Source: Neorhizobium huautlense (lineage in GTDB: Bacteria > Pseudomonadota > Alphaproteobacteria > Rhizobiales > Rhizobiaceae). From it: 64,000 bases of DNA. Below the pieces are notes generated by a model. The model was not told where the DNA came from and searched no databases. It was given only the letters and a program-made list of their open reading frames with translations. Every line of letters starts with the position of its first letter. The first letter of the stretch is position 1. The DNA is taken from positions 1-64,000 of the forward strand of contig NZ_JAUSRF010000013.1 of the NCBI RefSeq assembly GCF_030811685.1, given 5' to 3'. Positions 46,792-55,640 of this stretch are shown in pieces. Made by a program: the position numbers and the translations under genes.

Positions 46792-47210
46792 GCGACATTC
46801 CAAGGATTGATGACGGGTACGCCCGCCGCCTCGAACGGGGCGGTATCGCGCGTGGCGACGGTGAAGCCGCTGCTTTGCGCGATAGAGGCGATCTGACCAT
46901 CGGCCATCAGGATGGAGCGTCCCTTTGCGCGGGCGGCTGCTACGATACGGCCATAAGCCCGCGCGGCGGTTTCGTCGAACGGCAGAATACGAGACGAAAA
47001 TACACGACGAAAAATCTCGTCCGTCCGGGTATTGAGCGATGTTTTTCGCACTCCATCCGGCATGATTGCAATCCCGAAAGTCACTTCAGCCAGCGTTACT
47101 GCCGTGGTGAACAAATGCTGCATTGCCTGGGAGGCGACCCAGATCCTGACACGAACATCCATATCCGGCTTGGCAATTTCCGAAAGGACGTTCGTGTCGA
47201 GTACGATCAT
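46788..47210 (-). CDS. vapC: VapC-type PIN-domain toxin
   Basis: A 140-aa ribonuclease toxin. The PIN acidic residues are visible: MIVLDTNVLSE (Asp5), AVTLAEVTFG (Glu), ILMADGQIA (Asp) and VATRDTAPFE (Asp). VapC enzymes cleave tRNA or rRNA and arrest growth. Its start overlaps the vapB stop by ATGA. Its stop codon overlaps that of rnd, so the gene ends are packed tail to tail. Confidence 0.95.
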   Translation of the reverse strand: MIVLDTNVLSEIAKPDMDVRVRIWVASQAMQHLFTTAVTLAEVTFGIAIMPDGVRKTSLNTRTDEIFRRVFSSRILPFDETAARAYGRIVAAARAKGRSILMADGQIASIAQSSGFTVATRDTAPFEAAGVPVINPWNVA

Positions 47211-47470
47211 TCGAAGGACGCGGCTCTTGCCGGTGTCTGATCGCGCGAAAAATCAAGCTCCAGAAATTCTGGAAAATCTCTGCCGAGTTGCTGAAGCGCC
47301 TCAACCAGTTGCAAACCGGAAGCGTCCGCTGCCTTCGGTGAAACGATTGCAAGTGCATCCTCCAACATCCGCTCGGCCTCCACCTCGGCCGTCGTACCGT
47401 TCTGCTCGGCACGCGCTTCCAGAGCCCGGCTCGCATCATCGGATAGATTTCTCAGCGTAATGGCATTCAT
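47207..47470 (-). CDS. vapB: VapB/FitA-type ribbon-helix-helix antitoxin
   Basis: An 87-aa antitoxin. The N-terminus NAITLRNLSDDASRALEARAEQNG with EVEAERMLEDAL is a FitA-like ribbon-helix-helix DNA-binding domain. The C-terminal tail (about 55-87) would inhibit the toxin. A perfect 14-bp palindrome lies 19-32 bp upstream of the start, probably the autoregulatory operator. The start is MNAITL. Confidence 0.92.
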   Translation of the reverse strand: MNAITLRNLSDDASRALEARAEQNGTTAEVEAERMLEDALAIVSPKAADASGLQLVEALQQLGRDFPEFLELDFSRDQTPARAASFE

Positions 47471-47488
47471 GGCTGCACCTCCGATCAC

Positions 47489-47502
47489 GCATCGATCGAT
47501 GC
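47489..47502. promoter_or_regulatory. Palindromic operator candidate of vapBC
   Basis: GCATCGATCGATGC is a perfect 14-bp palindrome immediately upstream of vapB. FitA/VapB ribbon-helix-helix antitoxins bind such palindromes, usually with the toxin, to repress their own operon. Confidence 0.6.
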
Positions 47503-47554
47503 CCCAACAATAAGCGCCAGCCAGAACCTTTGCAATCCGGCACTTTTGAGGGGC

Positions 47555-47962
47555 TTACGGGTGCATCTTCGCGCCCTTAGTGATCTTGTCGACCACCTTC
47601 TTGTCCGCCCTGAGCGCAATACCCACCAGTTTTGCATCCTCGGGCCCGAACTGCGCAAACACCTCGCGGTTGGCGGCATCATGGCCGGTCGAGAACATCT
47701 CTTCGATATAGGCCGAAGTCGTTACCTCGCGGTCAAGCGCGCGTTTGTGGATGGTCCGCAAGGTCTCCTGATCCGTGGCCAGCACGACAATTGGCTGAAC
47801 GCTGAGCGGATTGTAGACATGGCCGGCCGCATCCCGGTATGCTTCGCCGATGATCGCCGGCGTTTGCGCGACGATGCCGCTTGTCAGAAAAGCGGTGACG
47901 TTGAGCTTCTGCCAGGTGGCGAGGTCATCGCGGATAATAATCGCGATCTTGGTGTCGAACAT
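47555..47962 (-). CDS. DUF2000-family protein
   Basis: A 135-aa protein starting MFDTKIAIIIRDDLATWQKLNVTAFLTSG, with YNPLSVQPIVVLATDQETLRTIHKRALDREV, DUF2000-like hallmarks of a small alpha/beta domain related to peptidyl-tRNA hydrolase 2. No biochemical role is established. It is divergent from the AraC-type regulator gene with close starts, so the two are probably functionally linked. Confidence 0.85.
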   Translation of the reverse strand: MFDTKIAIIIRDDLATWQKLNVTAFLTSGIVAQTPAIIGEAYRDAAGHVYNPLSVQPIVVLATDQETLRTIHKRALDREVTTSAYIEEMFSTGHDAANREVFAQFGPEDAKLVGIALRADKKVVDKITKGAKMHP

Positions 47963-48062
47963 GCAGGAAAACTCCGTTCGGGGGATCGAAAGAACCGAAC
48001 ACTTAGCGCCGGGCGTTGCGGGCGGTCTTGAACGTTCGTGCAAGGCCGGCTTTGCCGATGGC

Positions 48063-48854
48063 ATGCGCATCGCCATGCCATCGCGCGGTGTCGAGCGCAT
48101 CGAGGCGCGTTTTCATGGCAATGGCTTTTCCCCCCACCGGCACGATACCTATGCGCTCGGCCTGACGCTGCATGGCGTGCAGACATTTCGCTATCGCGGG
48201 GCCGAGCGGTTCAGCAATCCCGGCAATGTCATCGTGCTACATCCCGACGAAGTGCATGATGGCGCGGCCGGCACCGAGGACGGGCTGATCTACCGGATGA
48301 TCTATCTGCCGCCGGAGCTGATCGGCGCGGTCGATGGCCACCGAACAGCCCTGCCCTTCGTCGCCGATCCGGTCGTGGCCGATAGCGGCCTCTGGCAGGC
48401 GCTTGCAGATATTCTCGGCGATCTGGATGCCGACCCCGACGACCTGATCATGGACGATGTGGTGATGCGCGTGGTGGCCGGTCTTTACCGGCAATCCGGC
48501 GCACCGCGCAAGGTGGTGACGGCCTCGGCGCAGACTGCCGTTCTGCGCGCCCGCGACTTTATCGAAAGCCGTTGCGGCGAACTGGTGCTCTCCGAAACAC
48601 TGGAAGCGGAAACGGGGCTGGACCGTTACGACCTTGCACGACAGTTTCGCCTTCTGCTCGGCACCAGTCCGCATCGTTATCTCATCATGCGCCGTCTGGA
48701 GCGGGCGAAACGATCGATGGCGGCGGGTGGCGGACTGGCGGATGCGGCCGCCGATGCGGGTTTTGCCGATCAGGCGCATTTCACCCGCCATTTCCGCAAA
48801 AGTTTCGGCATGACACCGGGACGCTGGCTGGCCTTGCGCAGGGGGACCGGTTAG
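48063..48854 (+). CDS. AraC-family regulator with cupin-type sensor
   Basis: A 263-aa regulator: an N-terminal AraC-binding cupin (GNGFSPHRHDTYALGLTLHGVQTFRYRG with two His) and a C-terminal double helix-turn-helix (AQTAVLRARDFIESRCGELVLSETLEAE, LGTSPHRYLIMRRLERAKRSM, DAGFADQAHFTRHFRKSFGMTPGRW). The start is uncertain: ATG 48063 leaves 100 bp to the divergent DUF2000 gene, while ATG 47961 would overlap that gene's start. The ligand is unknown; the divergent DUF2000 gene is the likely target. Confidence 0.88.
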   Translation: MRIAMPSRGVERIEARFHGNGFSPHRHDTYALGLTLHGVQTFRYRGAERFSNPGNVIVLHPDEVHDGAAGTEDGLIYRMIYLPPELIGAVDGHRTALPFVADPVVADSGLWQALADILGDLDADPDDLIMDDVVMRVVAGLYRQSGAPRKVVTASAQTAVLRARDFIESRCGELVLSETLEAETGLDRYDLARQFRLLLGTSPHRYLIMRRLERAKRSMAAGGGLADAAADAGFADQAHFTRHFRKSFGMTPGRWLALRRGTG

Positions 48855-48906
48855 GCGGCCCGTCATGCCGACGTCTGCGCAACCCCTTTATACGCCTCTC
48901 AAAACT

Positions 48907-48957
48907 ACGCCATGAAACCTTCATCGATCTGTCAAATGCCGATCACCTGAGCGTCAT
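48907..48957 (+). promoter_or_regulatory. Run of PHO-box-like half-sites upstream of the phytase-like gene
   Basis: Five 7-mers with an exact 11-bp period resemble CTGTCAT: ACGCCAT (48907), CCTTCAT (48918), CTGTCAA (48929), CGATCAC (48940) and GCGTCAT (48951). Each keeps CA at positions 5-6, and each matches 4 to 6 of 7 bases. The PhoB repeat also has an 11-bp period. The cluster lies 53 bp upstream of the phytase-like gene. Confidence 0.45.
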
Positions 48958-49009
48958 GCGGGATGGATAATCGGAGCATGTGTCCGACACCCAACAGATA
49001 GGTGATCCC

Positions 49010-50365
49010 ATGACCCGACTTTTTCTCAGCACTGTCGCTTTTGCCGCGCTCTTCGCCGGCGCCGCTTTCGCCGATGACAAGGAATTCCCGGCAAAGCTGG
49101 CCGGCCAAGCAATTCTCCCCGCCAACACGCTGACCCCTGCGCCTTCCGATGCGCCGGATTTCCTGAAGACGTCGGGCAAGTTCACCACGCCCGGCAAGCG
49201 TGTCGAAAAGCTCGGCACCGTGGATGGCAAGGACGGTGTCCGTGTGACCGATGTGAAACTGCCGCTCGATGGCCAGCCGATCCAGGGATTTTCGGGCATC
49301 AAGGCCATGGATGATGGCACCTTCTGGACGCTGTCCGACAACGGTTTTGGCTCAAAGGCCAATTCCGCCGACGCCATGCTGTTCCTGCATCAGGTGAAAT
49401 TCGACTGGGCCACCAACAAGGTCGAGGTGGTCAAGAACCTCTTCCTGTCGGATCCAAACCGCATCGCCCCCTTCCCGATCGTCATGGAAGGTTCCGACAA
49501 ACGCTACCTGACGGGCGCCGATTTCGATATCGAGTCGATCCAGCCGGTGGCGGACGGTTTCTGGCTCGGCGAGGAGTTTGGCCCCTACCTGATCAAGGTC
49601 GATGCCAATGGTCAGCTGACCGATGTCATCCCGACCATGGTGGATGGCAAGCCGGTAAAATCTCCCGACAACCCGGCGCTTGTGATGCCGGCCAACCCGA
49701 CGGCCAAACTGCCGGTGTTCAACCTGAAACGCTCGGGTGGTTACGAAGGCATGGCGATGTCGAAGGACGGATCCAAGCTTTACGGCCTGCTGGAAGGTCC
49801 GCTCTTCCTCGAAGACGGCAAGGTCGAACAGGTGGATGGCGCAACTGCGCTGCGTGTCATCGAGTTCGATATCGCTTCCAAGTCCTGGACCGGCCGTTCC
49901 TGGTTTTATCCGCTCGCCGAAAAGGGCGTCGCGATCGGCGATTTCAACATGATCGACGACACGACCGCCCTTGTCATCGAGCGTGACAATGGTGCCGGTA
50001 CGAAGGACAAGGCCTGCGCCGATCCGAAACAGCCGAAGCCGGATTGTTTTGATGCCCCGGCCGAACTGAAGCGCGTCTACAAGATCGAGATGAGCGACGC
50101 CAATGTCGGCAAGGCCGTACGCAAGATCGGTTATATCGATCTGATGAACATCAAGGACCCGGACAACAAGAAAAAGGCCGGCTCCAAGGATGGCGTCTAT
50201 GACATGCCGTTCGTGACCATCGAAAATGTCGACGTGGTCGATGCCACCCATATCGTCATCGGCAATGACAACAACCTGCCCTTCTCGGCCGGCCGCGCCG
50301 TCGACAAGGCTGACGACAACGAATTCAGCCTGCTGGAAGTCGGCGCGTTTCTGTCGGCGAAATAA
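49010..50365 (+). CDS. Secreted esterase-like/phytase-like protein (PF13449-type)
   Basis: A 451-aa periplasmic or secreted protein with a signal peptide (TRLFLSTVAFAALFAGAAFADD). The mature part has the six-bladed propeller pattern of the 'esterase-like activity of phytase' family: GFSGIKAMDDGTFWTLSDNGFGSK, DFDIESIQPVADGFWLGEEFGPYLIKVDANG in pieces, and GYEGMAMSKDGSKLYGLLEG. Such proteins are thought to hydrolyse phosphoesters. The start is ATG 49010, which follows AGGTGA by 6 nt. The upstream half-site cluster suggests control by phosphate. Confidence 0.88.
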   Translation: MTRLFLSTVAFAALFAGAAFADDKEFPAKLAGQAILPANTLTPAPSDAPDFLKTSGKFTTPGKRVEKLGTVDGKDGVRVTDVKLPLDGQPIQGFSGIKAMDDGTFWTLSDNGFGSKANSADAMLFLHQVKFDWATNKVEVVKNLFLSDPNRIAPFPIVMEGSDKRYLTGADFDIESIQPVADGFWLGEEFGPYLIKVDANGQLTDVIPTMVDGKPVKSPDNPALVMPANPTAKLPVFNLKRSGGYEGMAMSKDGSKLYGLLEGPLFLEDGKVEQVDGATALRVIEFDIASKSWTGRSWFYPLAEKGVAIGDFNMIDDTTALVIERDNGAGTKDKACADPKQPKPDCFDAPAELKRVYKIEMSDANVGKAVRKIGYIDLMNIKDPDNKKKAGSKDGVYDMPFVTIENVDVVDATHIVIGNDNNLPFSAGRAVDKADDNEFSLLEVGAFLSAK

Positions 50366-50383
50366 GCCGGCCACCTCGACAGG

Positions 50384-50409
50384 AAACGCCCGGTGAAAGC
50401 CGGGCGTTT
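50384..50409 (+). terminator. Terminator of the phytase-like gene
   Basis: A perfect 10-bp stem (AAACGCCCGG at 50384-50393, CCGGGCGTTT at 50400-50409) has a 6-nt loop. TTTTT follows after GCGA. It is 19 bp after the stop. Confidence 0.75.
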
Positions 50410-50505
50410 GCGATTTTTGAAATAATTCGCTGCGGCATGTCGGACCGTGGGTTTATTCTTCGTCCTTGGGGAAGTCGCCATGGTTCAAAACAGGAGGATC
50501 AGACC

Positions 50506-50949
50506 ATGCCAAGCACGATCAAGCTGCACCGCGTTCTCGCCACCAAGCCGGAAAAGATCTATCGCGCCTTTATCGAGGCCGACGCGCTGACCAAATGGTT
50601 TCCGCCGAACGGCTTTACCTGCACCGTGCATCATCTCGATGCGAAAGTCGGCGGCACGTTCAAGATGTCGTTCCGCAATTTCACCACCGACAACAGCCAT
50701 TCCTTCGGCGGCGAGTTTCTGGAACTCGTGCCCGGCGAGCGAATTCGCTACACCGACAGTTTTGAAGACCCGAACCTGCCGGGTGTGATGGAGGTGACGG
50801 TGACCCTGAAGGCCGTGTCCTGCGGCACTGAAATGCACATCACCCAGGCCGGCGTGCCGGAGATCATCCCGGCGGAATCCTGCTATCTCGGCTGGCAGGA
50901 ATGCCTAGCAAACCTTCACCGGCTGGTGGAACCGGACATCAATGAATAG
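50506..50949 (+). CDS. SRPBCC (AHSA1-like) domain protein
   Basis: A 147-aa protein with the START/SRPBCC helix-grip fold of the AHSA1 type: TIKLHRVLATKPEKIYRAFIEADALTKWFPPNGF in pieces, GGTFKMSFRNF, and a C-terminal GWQECLANLHRLVE. Such proteins bind hydrophobic ligands or act as Hsp90-activator relatives; a specific role is not known. AGGAGG lies 8 nt before the ATG. Confidence 0.88.
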   Translation: MPSTIKLHRVLATKPEKIYRAFIEADALTKWFPPNGFTCTVHHLDAKVGGTFKMSFRNFTTDNSHSFGGEFLELVPGERIRYTDSFEDPNLPGVMEVTVTLKAVSCGTEMHITQAGVPEIIPAESCYLGWQECLANLHRLVEPDINE

Positions 50950-51004
50950 GACGAGTGGCCGTCATCGCGGCCACCCGATGCCTGCCGCCCGGGGCTAAAA
51001 CCGC

Positions 51005-51739
51005 TCAACTCTGCGCGCGGCGCAGCGGCCGCACGGCCGGCACCGGCGTCACGGACCGGATCGTCTCCACGATCGGAAACAGCGCCGCGACATTGGTCAG
51101 GCGGCTGATCATCGGATCATGGCCGGCCATGCGTGCCTCATGATCGGCGATGCTGACGCGGTGGCCTTTCCATTTTTCCACGCAACCGTGGAAATTGCCG
51201 ACATCCGCCTGTGTGCTCAGCCCTTTCCAGCTCCAGAAGGCGGCAAGGATGGCCGGTTGATAGCGGGCTTCGGCCGCCAGTTCCGGCCGATGGACCAGAT
51301 CAAGTCCACAACGTTGGCCAACTTCCCAATATTCTTCCCGACCGATGATCTGTGGCCCGCCCCGCCCGATGAAGCGCGAACCGTCGCTCGTGCCGCGTCC
51401 ATTGCCCATGCAGTCGCCATAGATGTCGTCGATCGCCTTTTTCTGCCAGCCGTACCCCGTGCCATAGGCCTTGCGCACGGAAGCGGCATCGGTGAAACGG
51501 CCCGGCCAGGTCTTCGCCACGCCCTCGGCGGAATAATAAATGTCTTCGGTCAGGTTCTTGAGGGTAAAGCCGTCGCACTCATGTTTCACATTGGCAAGCG
51601 CATAGGCCAGCCGTGTGCGGTTCAGCGTAATGCCAGCCGCAGCGAGAAGCGGCGCGCCATCGATAAAGGCTTGAATGATCGCATTCGAGGCCCGCGGCAA
51701 TATCGCGCGCCAGTCTGCCCCCCGCAGCACCAGCACCAT
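51005..51739 (-). CDS. GH19-like chitinase/endolysin (orphan)
   Basis: A 244-aa protein resembling glycoside hydrolase 19 lysozymes of phages. Seen: LAYALANVKHECDGFTLKNLTEDIYY with the catalytic-type Glu, GNGRGTSDGSRFIGRGGPQIIGREEYWEVG and AAFWSWKGLSTQADVGNFHGCVEKWKGH. No holin or phage genes are nearby. It could be an endolysin left by a lost prophage or a host cell-wall enzyme. No signal peptide is evident. Nested palindromes precede the start. Confidence 0.85.
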   Translation of the reverse strand: MVLVLRGADWRAILPRASNAIIQAFIDGAPLLAAAGITLNRTRLAYALANVKHECDGFTLKNLTEDIYYSAEGVAKTWPGRFTDAASVRKAYGTGYGWQKKAIDDIYGDCMGNGRGTSDGSRFIGRGGPQIIGREEYWEVGQRCGLDLVHRPELAAEARYQPAILAAFWSWKGLSTQADVGNFHGCVEKWKGHRVSIADHEARMAGHDPMISRLTNVAALFPIVETIRSVTPVPAVRPLRRAQS

Positions 51740-51759
51740 TCATCTGCATCCTTGCCAAA

Positions 51760-51791
51760 ACAAATGTGACAATATCACATATTACATTTGT
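51760..51791. promoter_or_regulatory. Nested palindromic operator upstream of the endolysin gene
   Basis: ATGTGACAATATCACAT (51764-51780) is a 17-bp palindrome with 6-bp arms. Around it ACAAATGT (51760-51767) and ACATTTGT (51784-51791) form a second perfect 8-bp inverted repeat. It lies 21-52 bp upstream of the start codon. It is not a CRP site because the TGTGA/TCACA spacing is 5, not 6. Confidence 0.55.
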
Positions 51792-51843
51792 GGGCGAGAT
51801 GTATTTCGCAGCGCTCACCGTGCCGGGAGGATAACGGCCATCC

Positions 51844-53364
51844 TTATTCGTAGCGGAAGGCCAGACGCTTGCCTGTGAGCTTGGCGAGCTGCTGCAGACG
51901 ACCATCCAGACGCTCTCCGGCAAACTCGCGATAGGCCGGCGGGACGACGAATTCCAGGTCGATATCCGACTGGCTGGACGGCCGGAAGCTCAGGTGGTTG
52001 ACGATGCCCGGCATCGATGCCGAAAACAGGTAGACCACCCGCAGCAGACCACCCAGCAGCTTGGCCAGTTCCAGCAGGCGCGGCGTGCCGATGGCGGCAA
52101 GCGGGCCGGTGGCCCCGTTATCACTTAGTCCTTCGAACCGGTAATAATTGGCAAGCGCGATATAGGCGCGGCCGGCATGCGTGATGCCGGTAAACGACGA
52201 ATGGGCGATGATGTTGAGCGCCTGAAGCCCGCGATAATCGGGATGCGCGCGCCAGCTGATATCGGCCAGCAGGCAGGCAGCGCGGCGATAACGGCTTTCC
52301 TCGTCGCTTTCATCGATGCCGAAAACCGGCACCATGCGACCGGTCCATTCCGCCAGTTCGCGCGCATGTTCGGGCGATCGGGCGCGGAGAACCGCAAGCT
52401 GATCGGCTGCGACGAGCAGCGGATCGGATGCCTTTTCTTCCGGAGACAGTTTTGAATAGAGATACCCTTCGCGCACGCCCTGCGCCGACACGATGATGCG
52501 CGACGGTTTCATCACCGCCAGCACTTCCTGCATGGCGACGGCGCCGAAAGGGAGAAGCGCGCGACGGTTCTTGGAAACCGCCTGCCAGGCCGGGTTCTTG
52601 GCCGCAGTGCCGTCAACGATCTCCTTCAGGAAGATCTGCATTTCCGACAGCGGCAGCTCGTAACCCTGCATCATATGCAGCGGATAACCGCGCATTTCCA
52701 TGTGCAGCTTGGCGATGTTGCGCCAGGTCCCGCCGACAGCATAGAAGGTGCGCCCCTCGCCTTTCGACAGGAGCTTGGCCGACTTGACCTGCTGCCGCGC
52801 AAAGGCACGCGCCTTGGCAATCGAACCGCCGGAATATTCCGACAGGCGCAGGCCGCCAAGCGGTAGCGTGATACCTTTGCCGAGTTCGTGATCCTGGATA
52901 TCGATCAGTTCCAGCGAGCCGCCACCGAGATCGCCGGCAATGCCGTCGGCATGGTGGAAACCACTGGTGACGCCGAGTGCAGAATAATAGGCCTCTTCCT
53001 CGCCGGAGAGCACATGTGCCTCCTGCCCCAGGATTTTCTCGACATTGCGGATGAAATCCGGGCCATTGGAGGCTTCGCGGGCGGCAGCCGTGGCGAGGAC
53101 ATAGATTTCCTTGGCACCGGCCTGTACCGACAGCGCCTTGAAACGACGCAGGGCCGCGAGCGCACGATCAACCGCCTCGGGGTCCATGCGACCGCTCGAG
53201 CCAAGCCCTTTGCCGAGGCCACACAACACCTTTTCGTTGAAAAGGGTCGTCGGGGCGCGGGAAAGACCTTCGTAGATGACGACGCGAACGGAATTCGAGC
53301 CGATGTCGATAACGGAAACAGGAGCGCTACCTTGAACGCGCCCCTGAGCTTCTGTTCGTACCAT
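51844..53364 (-). CDS. ppx: Exopolyphosphatase (Ppx/GppA family)
   Basis: A 506-aa phosphatase releasing phosphate from polyphosphate or from pppGpp. Seen: the ASKHA phosphate loop VSVIDIGSNSVRVVIYEG, LATAAAREASNGPDF, DLGGGSLELIDI and LPLGGLRLSEYSGG. A C-terminal HD-like helical domain (about 310-500) is present. It follows ppk by 20 bp on the same strand, forming a ppk-ppx operon for polyphosphate turnover. Confidence 0.93.
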   Translation of the reverse strand: MVRTEAQGRVQGSAPVSVIDIGSNSVRVVIYEGLSRAPTTLFNEKVLCGLGKGLGSSGRMDPEAVDRALAALRRFKALSVQAGAKEIYVLATAAAREASNGPDFIRNVEKILGQEAHVLSGEEEAYYSALGVTSGFHHADGIAGDLGGGSLELIDIQDHELGKGITLPLGGLRLSEYSGGSIAKARAFARQQVKSAKLLSKGEGRTFYAVGGTWRNIAKLHMEMRGYPLHMMQGYELPLSEMQIFLKEIVDGTAAKNPAWQAVSKNRRALLPFGAVAMQEVLAVMKPSRIIVSAQGVREGYLYSKLSPEEKASDPLLVAADQLAVLRARSPEHARELAEWTGRMVPVFGIDESDEESRYRRAACLLADISWRAHPDYRGLQALNIIAHSSFTGITHAGRAYIALANYYRFEGLSDNGATGPLAAIGTPRLLELAKLLGGLLRVVYLFSASMPGIVNHLSFRPSSQSDIDLEFVVPPAYREFAGERLDGRLQQLAKLTGKRLAFRYE

Positions 53365-53384
53365 GCGAGCCTGCAGTTTGGGCC

Positions 53385-55577
53385 TTATTTCTTTCGTCCG
53401 GACATGACGCCCGCGATCAGTTTCGGCGCACTCGATTTCAGGGCTTCCCCGCGTCCAGAAAGAGACGGGTTGGTCATGAAATACTGCTGGGCGTTGAAAG
53501 GTTCCTCTCCATGACGAACCTCCATCCGCCGCGATGTGCCGTCGGGCAATATCTCGTAGCTCTGCTGGTTGTCAATGAGATTGCCCAGCATGATCTGTGA
53601 AAGAACCTGCTCGTGCACGGTAGGATTGAGCAGCGGCACCAGCGTTTCGACACGGCGGTCGAGGTTGCGCGGCATCATGTCGGCCGAACCGATATAGACG
53701 AGCGCCTTCTCCGAAGGCAGGCCAAAACCGTTGCCGAAGCAGAAGATACGGCTGTGTTCCAGGAAACGGCCGACGATCGATTTGACGCGAATATTGTCGG
53801 ACAGACCCTTCACCTGCGGGCGCAGGCAGCAGATGCCGCGAATGACCAGTTCGACATCGACACCGGCATGGCTGGCGCGATAGAGCGCATCGATGATCTC
53901 CGGGTCGACCAGCGAGTTCATCTTCATCCAGATGGCGGCCGGGCGACCTTCCTTGGCGTGGACGATCTCTTCCTCGATATGACGCAGGATGCGCGGACGC
54001 AGCGTATAGGGTGAAACCGCCAGCTTCATGCTTTCGGTCGGCTCGCCGTAACCGGTGATGAAGTTGAAGATGTTGGCCATGTCGTGGCCGATCTTGGCGT
54101 TGCAGGTGAAGAAGGACAGGTCGGTGTAGATCTTCGCCGTGACCGGGTGATAGTTGCCGGTACCGAGGTGGCAATAGGTGCGCAGCTTGCCGTCTTCACG
54201 GCGCACGACCATCGACATTTTTGCGTGCGTCTTCAATTCGATGAAGCCGAACACGACCTGTACGCCGGCGCGCTCGAGGTCGCGGGCCCAGCGGATGTTG
54301 GCCTCCTCGTCGAAACGCGCCTTCAGTTCGACCAGCGCCGTCACCGACTTGCCGGCTTCGGCGGCATCGATCAGGGCTCGGACAATGGGGCTGTCGTTGG
54401 AGGTTCTGTAGAGGGTCTGCTTGATGGCGAGGACGTCGGGGTCGCGCGCCGCCTGCAGAAGGAACTGCACCACCACGTCGAAACTTTCGTACGGATGATG
54501 GACCACCATGTCCTTTTCGCGGATGGCGGCGAGGCAGTCTCCGGCGTGTTCGCGGACGCGTTCGGGAAATCGCGCATTGTAGGGCAGAAATCGCAGATCA
54601 TCGCGCGGTGCCTTGGCGATCTCCGAGATCGTGTTGAGGGCAAGCAGGCCCGGCAGAACGGCGACGCGGTTTTCCGGCACGCCCAGTTCCTGCACCACGA
54701 ACTGGCGCAGCGAGGCCGGCATTTCCGAATCCGTCTCGATGCGGATGACCTTGCCGCGACGGCGGCGCTTCAACGCCGTCTCGAAGAAGCGCACCAGATC
54801 TTCGGCTTCTTCTTCCACTTCAAGATCGCTGTCGCGGATGAGGCGGAACGTGCCGGCGCCCTGCACCTCGTAACCGGGGAAAAGCCGGTCGATGAACATG
54901 CTGACCACATCTTCGAGCGTGATGTAGCGCACCGTCGTGCCATCATCAGGCAGGCGCGTGAAGCGATCGAGCGTGGTGGGCAGGCGCAACAGGCCGGTCA
55001 TCGGCTCCTTGCCGTGCTTGCTGTGCAACTGCAGGCCCATCGAGAAGCCGAGGTTCGGAATGAACGGGAACGGATGCGCCGGATCGATGGCGAGAGGTGT
55101 GAGGACCGGGAACAGATCCTCCTCGAAATCGGTGGCCAGCCAGTTGCGATCCTCTTCCGAAAGAGCCGCAGGGCGGACGATCAGGATATCTTCCTTGGCG
55201 AGATATTGCTGCAGGACGGCAAGCGAGGCCTGCTGTTCCATCTGCAGATTGTCGATTTCCTTCAGGATCTCTTCCAGCTGCTCGGCCGGCGTCTTGCCAT
55301 CGGGGCTGCGCACCAGAATGTTCTGGCGGACCTGACCTTCGAGACCGGCGACGCGGACCATGAAGAACTCGTCGAGGTTGGCCGCCGAGATCGACAGAAA
55401 ACGGATGCGTTCCAGCAGCGGATGATCGGTGTTCAGGGTCTCTTCGAGGACGCGCCGATTGAACTGCAGCCACGAAAATTCGCGATTGATGAAGCGCTCG
55501 GGGCTGGCCATCAGGTCCTCGAAGCTCGGGCTCGCCTCAACTTCGGTAGCTTCATGCGTATCGGCGATCTGGTCCAT
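53385..55577 (-). CDS. ppk: Polyphosphate kinase 1
   Basis: A 730-aa membrane-associated kinase that polymerises ATP gamma-phosphate into polyphosphate. Seen: [18 protein letters not shown] at the N-terminus; [27 protein letters not shown], the catalytic region [15 protein letters not shown] with [18 protein letters not shown], and [11 protein letters not shown] with the second His. A PHO-box-like pair lies in the 63-bp gap upstream. Confidence 0.97.
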   Translation of the reverse strand: MDQIADTHEATEVEASPSFEDLMASPERFINREFSWLQFNRRVLEETLNTDHPLLERIRFLSISAANLDEFFMVRVAGLEGQVRQNILVRSPDGKTPAEQLEEILKEIDNLQMEQQASLAVLQQYLAKEDILIVRPAALSEEDRNWLATDFEEDLFPVLTPLAIDPAHPFPFIPNLGFSMGLQLHSKHGKEPMTGLLRLPTTLDRFTRLPDDGTTVRYITLEDVVSMFIDRLFPGYEVQGAGTFRLIRDSDLEVEEEAEDLVRFFETALKRRRRGKVIRIETDSEMPASLRQFVVQELGVPENRVAVLPGLLALNTISEIAKAPRDDLRFLPYNARFPERVREHAGDCLAAIREKDMVVHHPYESFDVVVQFLLQAARDPDVLAIKQTLYRTSNDSPIVRALIDAAEAGKSVTALVELKARFDEEANIRWARDLERAGVQVVFGFIELKTHAKMSMVVRREDGKLRTYCHLGTGNYHPVTAKIYTDLSFFTCNAKIGHDMANIFNFITGYGEPTESMKLAVSPYTLRPRILRHIEEEIVHAKEGRPAAIWMKMNSLVDPEIIDALYRASHAGVDVELVIRGICCLRPQVKGLSDNIRVKSIVGRFLEHSRIFCFGNGFGLPSEKALVYIGSADMMPRNLDRRVETLVPLLNPTVHEQVLSQIMLGNLIDNQQSYEILPDGTSRRMEVRHGEEPFNAQQYFMTNPSLSGRGEALKSSAPKLIAGVMSGRKK

Positions 55578-55622
55578 GCCCCGTCCCTCATATGTTTAGC
55601 CTTGCGGCCGTATAACGTTTTG

Positions 55623-55640
55623 ACGACGGAACTGTGACAG
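55623..55640 (-). promoter_or_regulatory. Weak PHO-box-like pair upstream of ppk
   Basis: On the minus strand CTGTCAC (55634-55640) is followed after 4 nt by CCGTCGT (55623-55629). These match CTGTCAT at 6 and 5 of 7 positions with correct spacing. The pair lies 46-63 bp upstream of the ppk start, right at the hdaA stop. Confidence 0.35.

Noticed and set aside
51764..51780. CRP/FNR site before the endolysin gene
   Set aside because: TGTGA and TCACA are separated by 5 nt, not 6, and it is not an FNR-type TTGAT-N4-ATCAA site. It is kept as a generic palindrome.
54084..55637. 517-codon open frame antisense to ppk
   Set aside because: It mirrors a strongly conserved gene and has the arginine/histidine-rich composition typical of shadow frames in GC-rich DNA.
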